A DNA stretch of 21,752 nt from Deltaproteobacteria bacterium (GTDB lineage: Bacteria > UBA10199 > DSSB01). Made by a program: the position numbers and the translations under genes. The notes under the pieces are model-generated. The model made no database searches. It was not told the origin of the DNA and worked only from the letters and a program-made list of their open reading frames with translations. The stretch is from positions 1 to 21,752 of the forward strand of contig JACKPJ010000017.1 in NCBI GenBank assembly GCA_024233625.1, given 5' to 3'. Positions 14,987 through 21,478 of this stretch are shown here, one piece after another; the stretch's first letter is position 1; the number at the start of each line of letters is the position of its first letter.

Positions 14987-15241
14987 TTATTCAAAATGAA
15001 TCGATAAAGTTTTTCCAGTTGCAATTGCAAATTTGGTCAAAGTATCCATAGTGACATTCTTGTCATTAAATAAGCGCTCTACCTGAGCGGGACTGGCATT
15101 CATTTTTTCAGCTAAAGTCCGTACGCTCAAACTCTTTTGTTTCGCAATTTTTCGGGTAGCTTGTCCTATAGCAAGTTGCAAACGAGCTTTTTCATATTCT
15201 TCCTTGAACGTAACCGATTTTAAGTTTTTTCTAAGGTCCAC
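14987..15241 (-). CDS. HigA-like XRE antitoxin, probably 5'-frameshifted
   Basis: 84 residues if started at GTG 15241, which has no good ribosome site. HTH domain: QATRKIAKQKSLSVRTLAEKMNASPAQVERLFNDKNVTMDTLTKFAIATGKTLSIHF, of the type that pairs with Gp49/HigB-family toxins. The coding signal extends upstream of the GTG in the same frame (K-H-L-G-S-D-V-L before V-D-L-R-K), while a well-placed ATG at 15279, with AAAGGA upstream, is in another frame and stops after 7 codons. Loss of a single base in the A-rich stretch 15268-15279 would explain both facts. The adjacent upstream toxin is reduced to its C-terminal end. The product may still be made from GTG and bind DNA. Confidence 0.72.
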   Translation of the reverse strand: MDLRKNLKSVTFKEEYEKARLQLAIGQATRKIAKQKSLSVRTLAEKMNASPAQVERLFNDKNVTMDTLTKFAIATGKTLSIHFE

Positions 15242-15292
15242 AAGAACATCTGATCCTAAATGTTTGTTCTTTCTTTCATTTTAATTGTTCCT

Positions 15293-15409
15293 TTACTCAA
15301 AGTCTTTTTGCCTCTCTATAGCGAGATTGATATCTTTTTTTGGTGTCTCCTGAGTTTTCTTTATAAAAGCATGAAGCAAAATAACCTGATCATCAGTGTT
15401 TTCTCTCAT
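15293..15409 (-). pseudogene. C-terminal remnant of a HigB/Gp49-family toxin
   Basis: A 38-codon frame between the antitoxin-like gene and the symporter gene reads ...DDQVILLHAFIKKTQETPKKDINLAIERQKDF, ending TAA 14 bases before the antitoxin's likely original ATG. That is the characteristic end of phage-derived Gp49/HigB RelE-fold toxins ('LLhgFxKKtqktPxxeIexAxxRxxdy'), whose full length is about 100-120 residues. The catalytic core upstream is missing: the frame is closed by TAA just before the ATG at 15409, and the symporter's stop is 10 bases away. The gene order toxin then antitoxin is that of higBA loci. The toxin must be inactive. Confidence 0.75.
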
Positions 15410-15418
15410 TTATTTCAT

Positions 15419-17047
15419 CTACTTACTATCTTTTGAATTTAAACCATTCAAACTCTGAATTGCCGCTATTAGAGCCTTGTTTGCAGAAAAGATTTCACGG
15501 TTTACATTGAGAATAGTCGAAATTTCCACATCAGAAAATGCCTTCTGACTAATCATCGAATAGGTTTCTTTGACATATTCGTCATGAAAATTTTGTGCCC
15601 GTCTCAGCAAATCTTCAAAAACCTCTTGTTCTAATAAAGTTTCTAATTCTAGAAGAGGCAGAAGCTCTCGATAAAATTGAGCAAGAAAATTTTTGATAGC
15701 TTGATAACGCTCCATCAGATGAGATGAAGTAGAGTTTCTAAACTCAACTAAATTTTGTCCAATATCTTTGACACACTTACTACTATGAACAGCATGACGC
15801 GCTGCTAAAATTAAAGTCTCCAGTTTTTTAGAGTCTTCAGGTTTGAGCTGCCTGGTTTGTAACTGAATACTAAAATTTAAAATTTCTCCTTCCACTTCCT
15901 TCAGCTTCTGATAACGGGATAATAATTTGTAATCGTGGCTTTTATTAATTTCCCAACCTAGCCCTTCGATGTGAAAAGTTTTTACATTAAACTTCATGAC
16001 GCTCACGATAAGTTCCCGAACTTCCGAGCGCAGTGCAATCAAAGCAGCTTCCGGAATTTCTGGAACGACTTTATGCAAAAATTTTGTCGTCGACTCATCG
16101 CGGGAATGAAAACGCTTTTCTAAAAATCTGGAAAAGCTCTTAATCCAAGGAATAAAAACGATAATACCCATCAGATTAAAAAGGCTATGAAAAGCAACCA
16201 AGGCATAGAGAGGTTCGGAGATCTTTAAGACATCCTGGATAAAATAAATCCAAGGAACGATCATCAAAAAGGCCAATATATCAGTCACGACATTGAACAA
16301 TACATGAGCCAGTGCAACTCGTTTTTTGTCACTGGTCCCTTTAATGGATCCCAAGACAGCCGTAATAGTCGTCCCTAGATTAGCTCCAATCACCAAAGCA
16401 CAAGCTGCAGGAAATGTAATCAATTCTGTGTGAAGAGCTGTTAGAGTAATCATCACGGTGGCCGAACTGGATTGGATCAACGCGGTTAAAAGGGCTCCAA
16501 AGATCAAAAAGACAAATAAAGGATATCCGGAAAGCCAACTGATATCGATATTTTGGGCAATCAACTCTGTGCTGGTCTTCATCAAGACTAAACCCATGAG
16601 CAAAAAGCTCAAACCCAAGAAAGCTTGACTCATCAGGCGAGCACGAGATTGCTTTTGAAAAAAGACAAAGCCCAGACTACTTAAAGCCAGTACAGGAAGA
16701 TAAAAGTTTTCGAGATTGAGTTTAAAACCAATGGTAGCAACTATCCATCCGGTAAATGTCGTGCCAAGATTAGATCCGAAGATAATTCCCAGGGCATTCT
16801 TGGTACTAATAATGCCTGCCCCAACAAAGGCCATTACGATGAGCGAAACAACCGAACTACTTTGAAGGATCGCTGTCGCAACAGTTCCGACCAAAATAGC
16901 TGACAAAGGGCGTTGAGTATATTTTCTTAAGGATAATTTTAGAGAACGGCCGCCTAATTCCTTTAGAGATGCTTCGATATGATGCATTCCAAAAAGAAAG
17001 ACACCCAGACCTGCAATCAATTTCCAAATGTCAATGCTTTCCATCAT
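15419..17047 (-). CDS. Na+/phosphate symporter with PhoU-like C-terminal domain
   Basis: 542 residues, NptA/YjbB type (Na/Pi cotransporter family, PF02690 twice). The two inverted half-repeats each carry the signature: LQSSS (61-65) with GSNLGTT (91-97), and IQSSS (191-195) with GANLGTT (221-227). About nine membrane helices fill residues 5-310. After FLEKRFHSRDE a helical cytoplasmic PhoU-like domain runs from about 330 to 542. The protein imports or exports inorganic phosphate coupled to sodium at the inner membrane. ATG 17047 is the listed start; the second ATG (17044) is equivalent, and neither has a strong ribosome site. The gene is separated from the upstream VOC gene by a 38-bp palindromic terminator, so it needs its own promoter, which I cannot place in the 30-base gap. 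Confidence 0.92.
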   Translation of the reverse strand: MMESIDIWKLIAGLGVFLFGMHHIEASLKELGGRSLKLSLRKYTQRPLSAILVGTVATAILQSSSVVSLIVMAFVGAGIISTKNALGIIFGSNLGTTFTGWIVATIGFKLNLENFYLPVLALSSLGFVFFQKQSRARLMSQAFLGLSFLLMGLVLMKTSTELIAQNIDISWLSGYPLFVFLIFGALLTALIQSSSATVMITLTALHTELITFPAACALVIGANLGTTITAVLGSIKGTSDKKRVALAHVLFNVVTDILAFLMIVPWIYFIQDVLKISEPLYALVAFHSLFNLMGIIVFIPWIKSFSRFLEKRFHSRDESTTKFLHKVVPEIPEAALIALRSEVRELIVSVMKFNVKTFHIEGLGWEINKSHDYKLLSRYQKLKEVEGEILNFSIQLQTRQLKPEDSKKLETLILAARHAVHSSKCVKDIGQNLVEFRNSTSSHLMERYQAIKNFLAQFYRELLPLLELETLLEQEVFEDLLRRAQNFHDEYVKETYSMISQKAFSDVEISTILNVNREIFSANKALIAAIQSLNGLNSKDSK

Positions 17048-17075
17048 GGCTTGTGTCGATATTTAACCGGAAAGT

Positions 17076-17113
17076 AAAATACGAAGATTTTTTTAAAAAA
17101 ATCTTCGTATTTT
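17076..17113. terminator. Perfect 38-bp palindrome, probable terminator of the VOC gene
   Basis: Two 19-base perfect arms meet without a loop around TTTTTTT|AAAAAAA, with core ACGAAGA/TCTTCGT. It begins 3 bases after the VOC gene's stop. The stem is A/T-rich and the tract after it on the minus strand is TATTTTACTTT, so termination strength is uncertain. It sits only 29 bases upstream of the symporter start, where it could also influence that gene's translation or initiation. Confidence 0.65.
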
Positions 17114-17116
17114 AAA

Positions 17117-17482
17117 TTAGGAAGCCCGATTAAGCTTATGCAAAGTTACGGCATTGCCTTCGGTATCCATCACAACCGCCATACGGCAAACGGGAGAGGA
17201 GAAGGGCTCTCTTAAAATAGTGCGACCCTTTTCTTTGAGTTGAGTGACCATCGCATCGACATCATCGACTTCGAAGGCGATACTTCCCCCAGAATTTGCA
17301 CTGGGTTTAATCTGATCTTTGAGCATAGAAGTAATCGCAAAACAACCTCCTGCGAGATCATACTCAATCCATTGTCCATTAAACTCTTGAGTCATTTTTA
17401 GACCCAGATCTTCTTCGTAAAATTTTCGAGCACGTGCAAGATCGTTGACCGAATACATAGTAAAGGCAATTTTCTTAATCAT
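17117..17482 (-). CDS. VOC (glyoxalase/bleomycin-resistance-like) family protein
   Basis: 121 residues, one full vicinal-oxygen-chelate domain made of two beta-alpha-beta-beta-beta halves: KIAFTMYSVNDLARARKFYEEDLGL...IEYDLAGGCFAI and SIAFEVDDVDAMVTQLKEKG...REPF...MDTEGNAVTLHKL. ATG start with AAGGAG 5 bases upstream. The position that carries the first metal-binding His in glyoxalase I is Phe7/Thr8 here, and the last ligand is His rather than the usual Glu, so the metal site does not look canonical and the substrate cannot be named. The start overlaps the stop of a tiny membrane ORF as ATGA. It is the last gene before a palindromic terminator, downstream of the MerR-controlled hydrolase gene, and might be co-transcribed with it. 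Confidence 0.88.
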   Translation of the reverse strand: MIKKIAFTMYSVNDLARARKFYEEDLGLKMTQEFNGQWIEYDLAGGCFAITSMLKDQIKPSANSGGSIAFEVDDVDAMVTQLKEKGRTILREPFSSPVCRMAVVMDTEGNAVTLHKLNRAS

Positions 17483-17583
17483 AAAAGCTCCTTTTTTAAA
17501 TGTCGTTTCTTTTTAATTTTTAAAATAATAATGATCAATGCCAAAATGATATAATAGGCCAACAAAGCTGTGCCGACAAACAA
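17479..17583 (-). CDS. Small membrane protein ORF overlapping the VOC gene start
   Basis: A frame fills most of the 143-bp gap between hydrolase and VOC genes and ends in TGA overlapping the VOC ATG (ATGA). From TTG 17583 it gives 34 residues: one membrane helix (VGTALLAYYIILALIIIIL) followed by KIKKKRHLKKELL, an N-out/C-in topology by the positive-inside rule. The open frame reaches further upstream (NLIIEFSSLL...) with no ATG, GTG or TTG there, so a rare start such as ATT is possible. The hydrophobic-then-basic pattern and the coupling support a real gene. There is no recognised family. It may exist only to couple translation. Confidence 0.4.
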   Translation of the reverse strand: MFVGTALLAYYIILALIIIILKIKKKRHLKKELL

Positions 17584-17625
17584 AAATAATAAACTCGAGA
17601 ATTCAATGATTAAATTAAAACCAGT

Positions 17626-18495
17626 TTAGCTAATCGATTCATTCAATAATTTTAAAATATCTTCCCAAATTCTTTTACTCGACTTTTTAAAATACCCAAA
17701 ATGTCCTATTTTTTTATTGGGGAAATTACAAGCGCTATATCGTGTAAAAACAATACCCTTTTTTGAGTGAATATTTTTCCAAAAGTTTTCTATATTTTTT
17801 GGAGTACTAATTTCGTCATCGTCCGCTGTCATGACATGAATGGCAAAATTAAAATTTTTATAAGCATCTTGCGGCAATAAATTATTATAGTATTTTGGAG
17901 AAAAAAATAATTCTTTCTCACTGCACCACTGGTTCCACTCCTTAACAAAAGACGTAGGTAAGTCTTCCATGAACTTAAACTTGCTGGCTGCTACATATCC
18001 AAAGAACAGATTAGAAATAGGCGCAAATATTTTAAAGAAAAAGAGAGCCTTGAGCCGATATGCAAAAGGCATTTGGTAAAAGTAGCCAGAAGAGGAAGCT
18101 ACTGCGATCAGAATTTGAAGTTTTTTATGTTGATCTGTAAAACCAAACTGTTGTCCACCAGCACTGTGGCCTATACATAAAAGGGGTAAGTTTGGAAAAA
18201 GAGAAGAAACTTTATCAATCGCAGCGGGCACGTCGTATTTTCCAATGTCAGAGAACTTATATTGGCTTCCTGCAAGAGTTTCACTTTTAGATATGCAAAT
18301 GCCACGATAATTCCACAAAAAAACAGCGAAGCCGTTTTCTACAAGATACTTTGCAAATTCTTTATAATATGAAGTCTTGGTTGCTGTTGCGGGATTAATT
18401 AAAACAACTGCTTTAGGGTTGGGACCGCTTAAAATCTCTCCCTGCAGCAAAATATTATCTTTAGTTTTGATTTTTACTTTTTTTGCTTTATCCAT
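17626..18495 (-). CDS. Alpha/beta hydrolase (serine hydrolase), MerR-controlled
   Basis: 289 residues, single alpha/beta-hydrolase domain. The nucleophile elbow is GHSAGG (Ser111). Likely acid is Asp226 or Asp227 (TADDDEISTP) and base His265 (IGHFGYF). The oxyanion/early strand region is VVLINPATATKTSYYKEFAKYLVENGFAVFLWNYRG. This matches the COG4757-type predicted hydrolases; the substrate is unknown. No signal peptide, so it is probably cytoplasmic. The gene is divergent from merR with a 46-bp gap holding a MerR-type promoter; the -10 ends only 6 bases before the ATG and no ribosome site is present, so the mRNA should be leaderless. The Asn in INPATA and the 'RGICISK' segment are ordinary for the group. 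Confidence 0.88.
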   Translation of the reverse strand: MDKAKKVKIKTKDNILLQGEILSGPNPKAVVLINPATATKTSYYKEFAKYLVENGFAVFLWNYRGICISKSETLAGSQYKFSDIGKYDVPAAIDKVSSLFPNLPLLCIGHSAGGQQFGFTDQHKKLQILIAVASSSGYFYQMPFAYRLKALFFFKIFAPISNLFFGYVAASKFKFMEDLPTSFVKEWNQWCSEKELFFSPKYYNNLLPQDAYKNFNFAIHVMTADDDEISTPKNIENFWKNIHSKKGIVFTRYSACNFPNKKIGHFGYFKKSSKRIWEDILKLLNESIS

Positions 18496-18501
18496 TTTTA
18501 C

Positions 18502-18532
18502 ATGCTAAACCTTAGAGCTAACTCCAAGGCAA
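18502..18532 (-). promoter_or_regulatory. MerR-type promoter and operator driving the hydrolase gene
   Basis: On the minus strand, -35 TTGCCT (18527-18532) and -10 TAGCAT (18502-18507) are 19 bases apart, the over-long spacing typical of promoters activated by MerR proteins through DNA untwisting. Between them is the imperfect dyad CCTTAGAGCTAACTCCAAGG (18510-18529; 8 of 10 pairs match), much like known MerR-family operators. The divergent merR gene begins 10 bases beyond the -35, so its own expression is probably regulated from the same site. Confidence 0.75.
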
Positions 18533-18541
18533 GGGGAAAAA

Positions 18542-18904
18542 ATGAAAATTCAAGAACTTTCTAAAAAAAGCAAATTGAGTAAAGATACGATTAGATTTTA
18601 CGAAAAAATTGGCATTTTATCTAAACCCAGCAGAGATAATAGCGGTTATCGAAAATATGATCATCATTTTTTAAAACAACTTAACATGATCGCAAAAGCA
18701 AAAGAATTGGGGTTTTCATTAGATGAAATAAAGGAACTTTCTGACTTACTTTACTCTAAAAGTTTGACTAAGAAAAAAATGGCAAGACAGTTAGAAATAA
18801 AACTGCAGGAAATAGTTTACAAAATGAAAGCTCTTAATAAAATTAAAAAAGAAATCCAAAAAGCACTGGATGGTCTTTGCGAATATAAAGATGTTCTTGA
18901 TTAG
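18542..18904 (+). CDS. MerR-family transcriptional regulator
   Basis: 120 residues; ATG with AAGGGG 5 bases upstream. Winged HTH about 1-70: MKIQELSKKSKLSKDTIRFYEKIGIL...R-x-N-x-GYRKYD, then LGFSLDEIKEL, followed by the dimerisation coiled coil (about 75-110) and a short C-terminal tail with one Cys (LDGLCEYKD). It lacks the Cys pairs of metal sensors such as MerR, ZntR or CueR and the SoxR cluster motif, and has no added ligand domain, so the inducer cannot be named. It probably controls the divergent hydrolase gene from the shared 46-bp spacer. It converges with the CdiI-like gene; a weak stem (18908-18914 with 18930-18936) followed by six T at 18948-18953 may end the transcript. Confidence 0.9.
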   Translation: MKIQELSKKSKLSKDTIRFYEKIGILSKPSRDNSGYRKYDHHFLKQLNMIAKAKELGFSLDEIKELSDLLYSKSLTKKKMARQLEIKLQEIVYKMKALNKIKKEIQKALDGLCEYKDVLD

Positions 18905-18937
18905 AGTGCTGCTCGTTCAAGAGTTATCTGAGCGGCT

Positions 18938-19390
18938 CTATTCTGTATTTTTTATCTTGTATAAAAATTCTTTGAGATCGGCTAGGTTAGTCTTCCACTC
19001 GGAAACAGGATGACCTTCATCAGTAACTGTTATACGTGTACCTATATGAATATAAGGGTTATTCAAATCTAAAGGAACTTTTAACTCACTAAGACGAATG
19101 AGTTCTTGTTGTACATATATATCCTCATCTGTCTCATAATAAAGAACCCACCACAATATAAAAGTTGTTGCCTTGGGATCTCTCATACTTTGTATTAAAA
19201 TGGCATGTTCTTTTTGATTAATAATTCTTTCAAGACCTTCAATCCATTGACTTTTATAATCTTTTACCTGCCAGTACGAAAGCGGTATATGAAAGGTTTC
19301 TTTGTCACCATCCATCGTAATTTGGCCGTAACAAATTTTTTCACCTTCCCAGATTTCAGGTTCCGAGATGACCTCGATAGAGAATGTCAT
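18938..19390 (-). CDS. Orphan CdiI immunity protein, Enterobacter cloacae (CdiI-ECL) type
   Basis: 150 residues. From memory of CdiI of E. cloacae ATCC 13047 the match is extensive: IPLSYWQVKDYKSQWIEGL with LPLSYWDIKDYKNSWLKSL, HAILIQSM...TTFILWWVLYYE with HSALAVSM...TNFIFTWVLYFE, VYVQ-type strand, and VSEWKTNLADLKEFLYKIKN with ISEWHTDLNSVLDFYHSLNN. That protein has a Whirly-like fold and neutralises CdiA-CT-ECL, a 16S rRNase related in structure to colicin E3. No CdiA toxin lies beside this gene, only a short open remnant upstream, so it is an orphan. Orphan immunity genes protect against neighbours that carry the toxin. The window's own E3-like toxin is about 10 kb away. The start ATG 19390 lacks a strong ribosome site. 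Confidence 0.8.
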   Translation of the reverse strand: MTFSIEVISEPEIWEGEKICYGQITMDGDKETFHIPLSYWQVKDYKSQWIEGLERIINQKEHAILIQSMRDPKATTFILWWVLYYETDEDIYVQQELIRLSELKVPLDLNNPYIHIGTRITVTDEGHPVSEWKTNLADLKEFLYKIKNTE

Positions 19391-19392
19391 GG

Positions 19393-19491
19393 TTAATTCT
19401 TAATAAAGTTAAGGTTTTTATCGAATGTTCCTAAACGTTTTAAACCCTCCAACATTTGACAAAACTTGGAAAGTTTCTGATTGAGTCGTAT
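19393..19491 (-). pseudogene. Short open remnant ending just before the CdiI-like gene
   Basis: A 32-codon open stretch (IRLNQKLSKFCQMLEGLKRLGTF...NFIKN) ends with TAA only 2 bases before the CdiI-like gene's ATG, as the end of an upstream toxin gene would. An internal ATG at 19455 gives 20 residues. It does not resemble the end of the E3-like domain, and no family is recognised. It may be the last codons of a lost gene formerly coupled to the immunity gene, or a chance frame. Confidence 0.28.
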
Positions 19492-19496
19492 TTAGT

Positions 19497-19838
19497 TCAG
19501 AGCATATTCTGTTGCGTCTGTTTTTGTATTTTTTTAAAAATTTCTTTTAATGTTTTTTCTTCTTCAAAATAATTAAAAACTTCGAGAAGTTGACTAAGAG
19601 ATTCTGCCTCCCAAGCATTTTTAGAGTAATCTATTTTTGAAATATATCTCTCCAATGTTTTTCTATTCACGTCTTCCCTTATTAGTTCATAAACCTCTTT
19701 TTCGTAATCTGCTAAACTCTTTATTGGACTTGGCCAATCATTAATAGCTTCGAGAAGTATACCTATTAACTTTTTTGTAACAGGTCTTAGTTTTTCTGAT
19801 TTTTGAATTCTTTCAAGATAACTTATTGATAAATTCAT
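19497..19838 (-). CDS. Unknown small, mainly helical protein
   Basis: 113 residues; ATG 19838 with AGGGG about 9-10 bases upstream. Charged and predicted nearly all alpha-helical: YLERIQKSEKLRPVTKKLIGILLEAINDW, then ADYEKEVYELIREDVNRKTLERYISKI, and a C-terminal EEEKTLKEIFKKIQKQTQQ. No signal peptide, membrane segment or recognised motif. It lies between the orphan CdiI-like gene (105 bp away) and fic (107 bp away), all on one strand. By position it could be another orphan immunity protein or an antitoxin-like partner, but the sequence itself gives no support for either. Confidence 0.6.
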   Translation of the reverse strand: MNLSISYLERIQKSEKLRPVTKKLIGILLEAINDWPSPIKSLADYEKEVYELIREDVNRKTLERYISKIDYSKNAWEAESLSQLLEVFNYFEEEKTLKEIFKKIQKQTQQNML

Positions 19839-19944
19839 TTTTATAAACCCCTAAATGCTTTTTGATGCCAGTAATTATATTTGATTATTGAATGGTGGTG
19901 TTCGGGAATTGGATCCTCACCTGATTTTTGTTCAATAAATTATG

Positions 19945-21078
19945 TTACAAATTGTTCAAGTAGTCCTTCTCTAGCAAGTTTAGATAAAGTGAAAAACGAA
20001 AAAGTTTGTGGCGTTTTTGTTCGCTAATTTCCTCAAGAAATCCTAACTCTATAAAACTAGATATTAAATGATGAGAGGTGTTGTAGCTCTTACCAAGGTG
20101 ACTTGCCAGGTCACTGATGCTCATAATCGGTTTTTGAAATAGGTAGTTTAAAGCTTGAAAGGCGCTTTCTTGTGTTCTTTGAAAACTTGGACTGCTTTTA
20201 ATTTTTTTACGTATATCTTTTTCCAGCTTTTCAATATCTTTAACCCTCTGATACGCATCATGAGCCGACTCACGAATGGCCTCTAAATAAAAAACTATCC
20301 AGCCTTCGAAATCTCCCTTTGTTCGAACCGCGTCTAACCTTTGATAATATTCAGCATGATTTTTTTTAAAAAAATAAGAAGGGTAAATAATTGGTGCTAA
20401 CAAAAGCCGATGCTTAATTAACATCAGCACAATCAAAAGCCTACCAATACGGCCATTGCCGTCTAAAAAAGGATGGATGATTTCAAATTGAACATGAGCC
20501 AAGCCTGCTTGAATGAGTGGGGGTAAACTTTGATCTGTATTGATAAATTTTTCTAGTTCGCTCATCAGCTCAATTACTTGTGACGCTGGAGGAGGAACAT
20601 GCTCTCCTACTCGAACCGCTTGCTTGCGATATTGACCAGGACTTGCTTGATCGCCTTCACCCAAACGCATTAAGGCTTCATGTGAAGATAAAATGACTCT
20701 CGAAACAATGGGTAAACTTTCTTCCTCAATGAGCTTCAGTGCAAGCTCCAGTGACACAGTATAATTTAAAACAAGTTGGGTCTCTTTCTTTGCTTTATTC
20801 GGCTCCAGTGACTGAGTATATACTTCTTGTATAGTCGTATGAATCCCCTCAATGGCCGAAGAAAGTAGAGCCTCTTTAATGACATAAGCTTTAATAAACC
20901 GATTCAAGTCTGGGAGTCGCTCTGCCATTTCACTCAACAGCCCAAGGCGATGCATTGACTCTCCATATAAAAGAGCAAGCTCACCACTGATGTCTATTTT
21001 TGGATCTTTGGGTGGAAGAGAATAAGGGATAAAATAAGAAGTATCCCCCAAAGCTTCATAATATCCAGTCTTTCGCAT
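19945..21078 (-). CDS. Class II Fic-family protein (predicted AMP-transferase)
   Basis: 377 residues. Order: N-terminal Fic_N segment with the inhibitory motif SSAIEG (Ser73/Glu77, class II arrangement), the Fic core (about 125-270) with the full active-site loop HPFLDGNGRIGR (His202 to Arg213), the beta-hairpin 'flap' around YFFKKNHAEYY, and a C-terminal winged helix (about 305-365: ESAFQALNYLFQKPIMSISDLASHLGKSYNTSHHLISSFIELGFLEEI). Fic enzymes transfer AMP from ATP to Ser/Thr/Tyr of target proteins; Glu77 of the inhibitory helix would hold the enzyme in check until relieved. All catalytic residues are present. The winged helix suggests DNA binding and possible autoregulation. Upstream lies an ordered array of four 10-bp sites. 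The start ATG 21078 has GAGATAAAAA before it. Targets are unknown. Confidence 0.93.
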   Translation of the reverse strand: MRKTGYYEALGDTSYFIPYSLPPKDPKIDISGELALLYGESMHRLGLLSEMAERLPDLNRFIKAYVIKEALLSSAIEGIHTTIQEVYTQSLEPNKAKKETQLVLNYTVSLELALKLIEEESLPIVSRVILSSHEALMRLGEGDQASPGQYRKQAVRVGEHVPPPASQVIELMSELEKFINTDQSLPPLIQAGLAHVQFEIIHPFLDGNGRIGRLLIVLMLIKHRLLLAPIIYPSYFFKKNHAEYYQRLDAVRTKGDFEGWIVFYLEAIRESAHDAYQRVKDIEKLEKDIRKKIKSSPSFQRTQESAFQALNYLFQKPIMSISDLASHLGKSYNTSHHLISSFIELGFLEEISEQKRHKLFRFSLYLNLLEKDYLNNL

Positions 21079-21104
21079 TTTTTATCTCAAAAATTTAGTT
21101 AAAA

Positions 21105-21192
21105 TTGAAATAAAACTAGCATAAATTCAATTTTATTTCAAAAAAAATATAATAATTGAAATAAAATATATCTTTACTCTAGTTTATTTCAA
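21105..21192. promoter_or_regulatory. Operator-like array: four TTGAAATAAA sites in two inverted pairs upstream of fic
   Basis: Exact copies of TTGAAATAAA occur at 21105-21114 (+), 21132-21141 (-), 21156-21165 (+) and 21183-21192 (-). Each inverted pair has the same 27-bp start-to-start spacing, and the pairs are 51 bp apart, near five helical turns, so all the sites fall on similar DNA faces. The first pair is 27-63 bases upstream of the fic ATG, overlapping the expected promoter. The pattern is far more regular than A/T richness would give and fits cooperative binding of a dimeric repressor, perhaps the Fic protein's own winged helix (inference). Confidence 0.7.
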
Positions 21193-21274
21193 ATTATTGA
21201 AGAAAGTGAAAAAAGAAGGTAATTTGAATATTGCAGAGTTAATCCTCCGAGCAAACAATCTCAAAAAAACTGAC

Positions 21275-21469
21275 CTACTTTCCCATGCTTCGACCTTCTA
21301 TTACTTGACCTTTAGGAGGAAACAGATACAAACTTCTCATGGCTCCATCTTGCATCAGACATACCAATAATTCTTCTTTCCAATTTTTTGGTATGGGCAG
21401 TGAAGATTTTTCTATTAAAATTTCTAAAAGCTTTTCTTCTTCTAGTGTTGCTTTTCTATTTAACTCCAT
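21275..21469 (-). CDS. Small unknown protein, second gene of a pair
   Basis: 64 residues from ATG 21469, 9 bases after the stop of the upstream partial gene and preceded by TAGGA, so probably translated from the same mRNA. Sequence: MELNRKATLEEEKLLEILIEKS then PIPKNWKEELLVCLMQDGAMRSLYLFP; a helix followed by short strands. No family recognised. The pair resembles in size and coupling many small stress or TA-like operons, but nothing in the sequence proves that. The gap from here to fic (21193-21274) shows no gene worth calling. Confidence 0.6.
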   Translation of the reverse strand: MELNRKATLEEEKLLEILIEKSSLPIPKNWKEELLVCLMQDGAMRSLYLFPPKGQVIEGRSMGK

Positions 21470-21478
21470 GGATCCTAC

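Noticed and set aside
21208..21372. Plus-strand GTG frame beginning MKKEGNLNIAELILRANNL
   Set aside because: About 54 codons, runs antisense into the 64-residue gene, and the second half is clearly shadow sequence.
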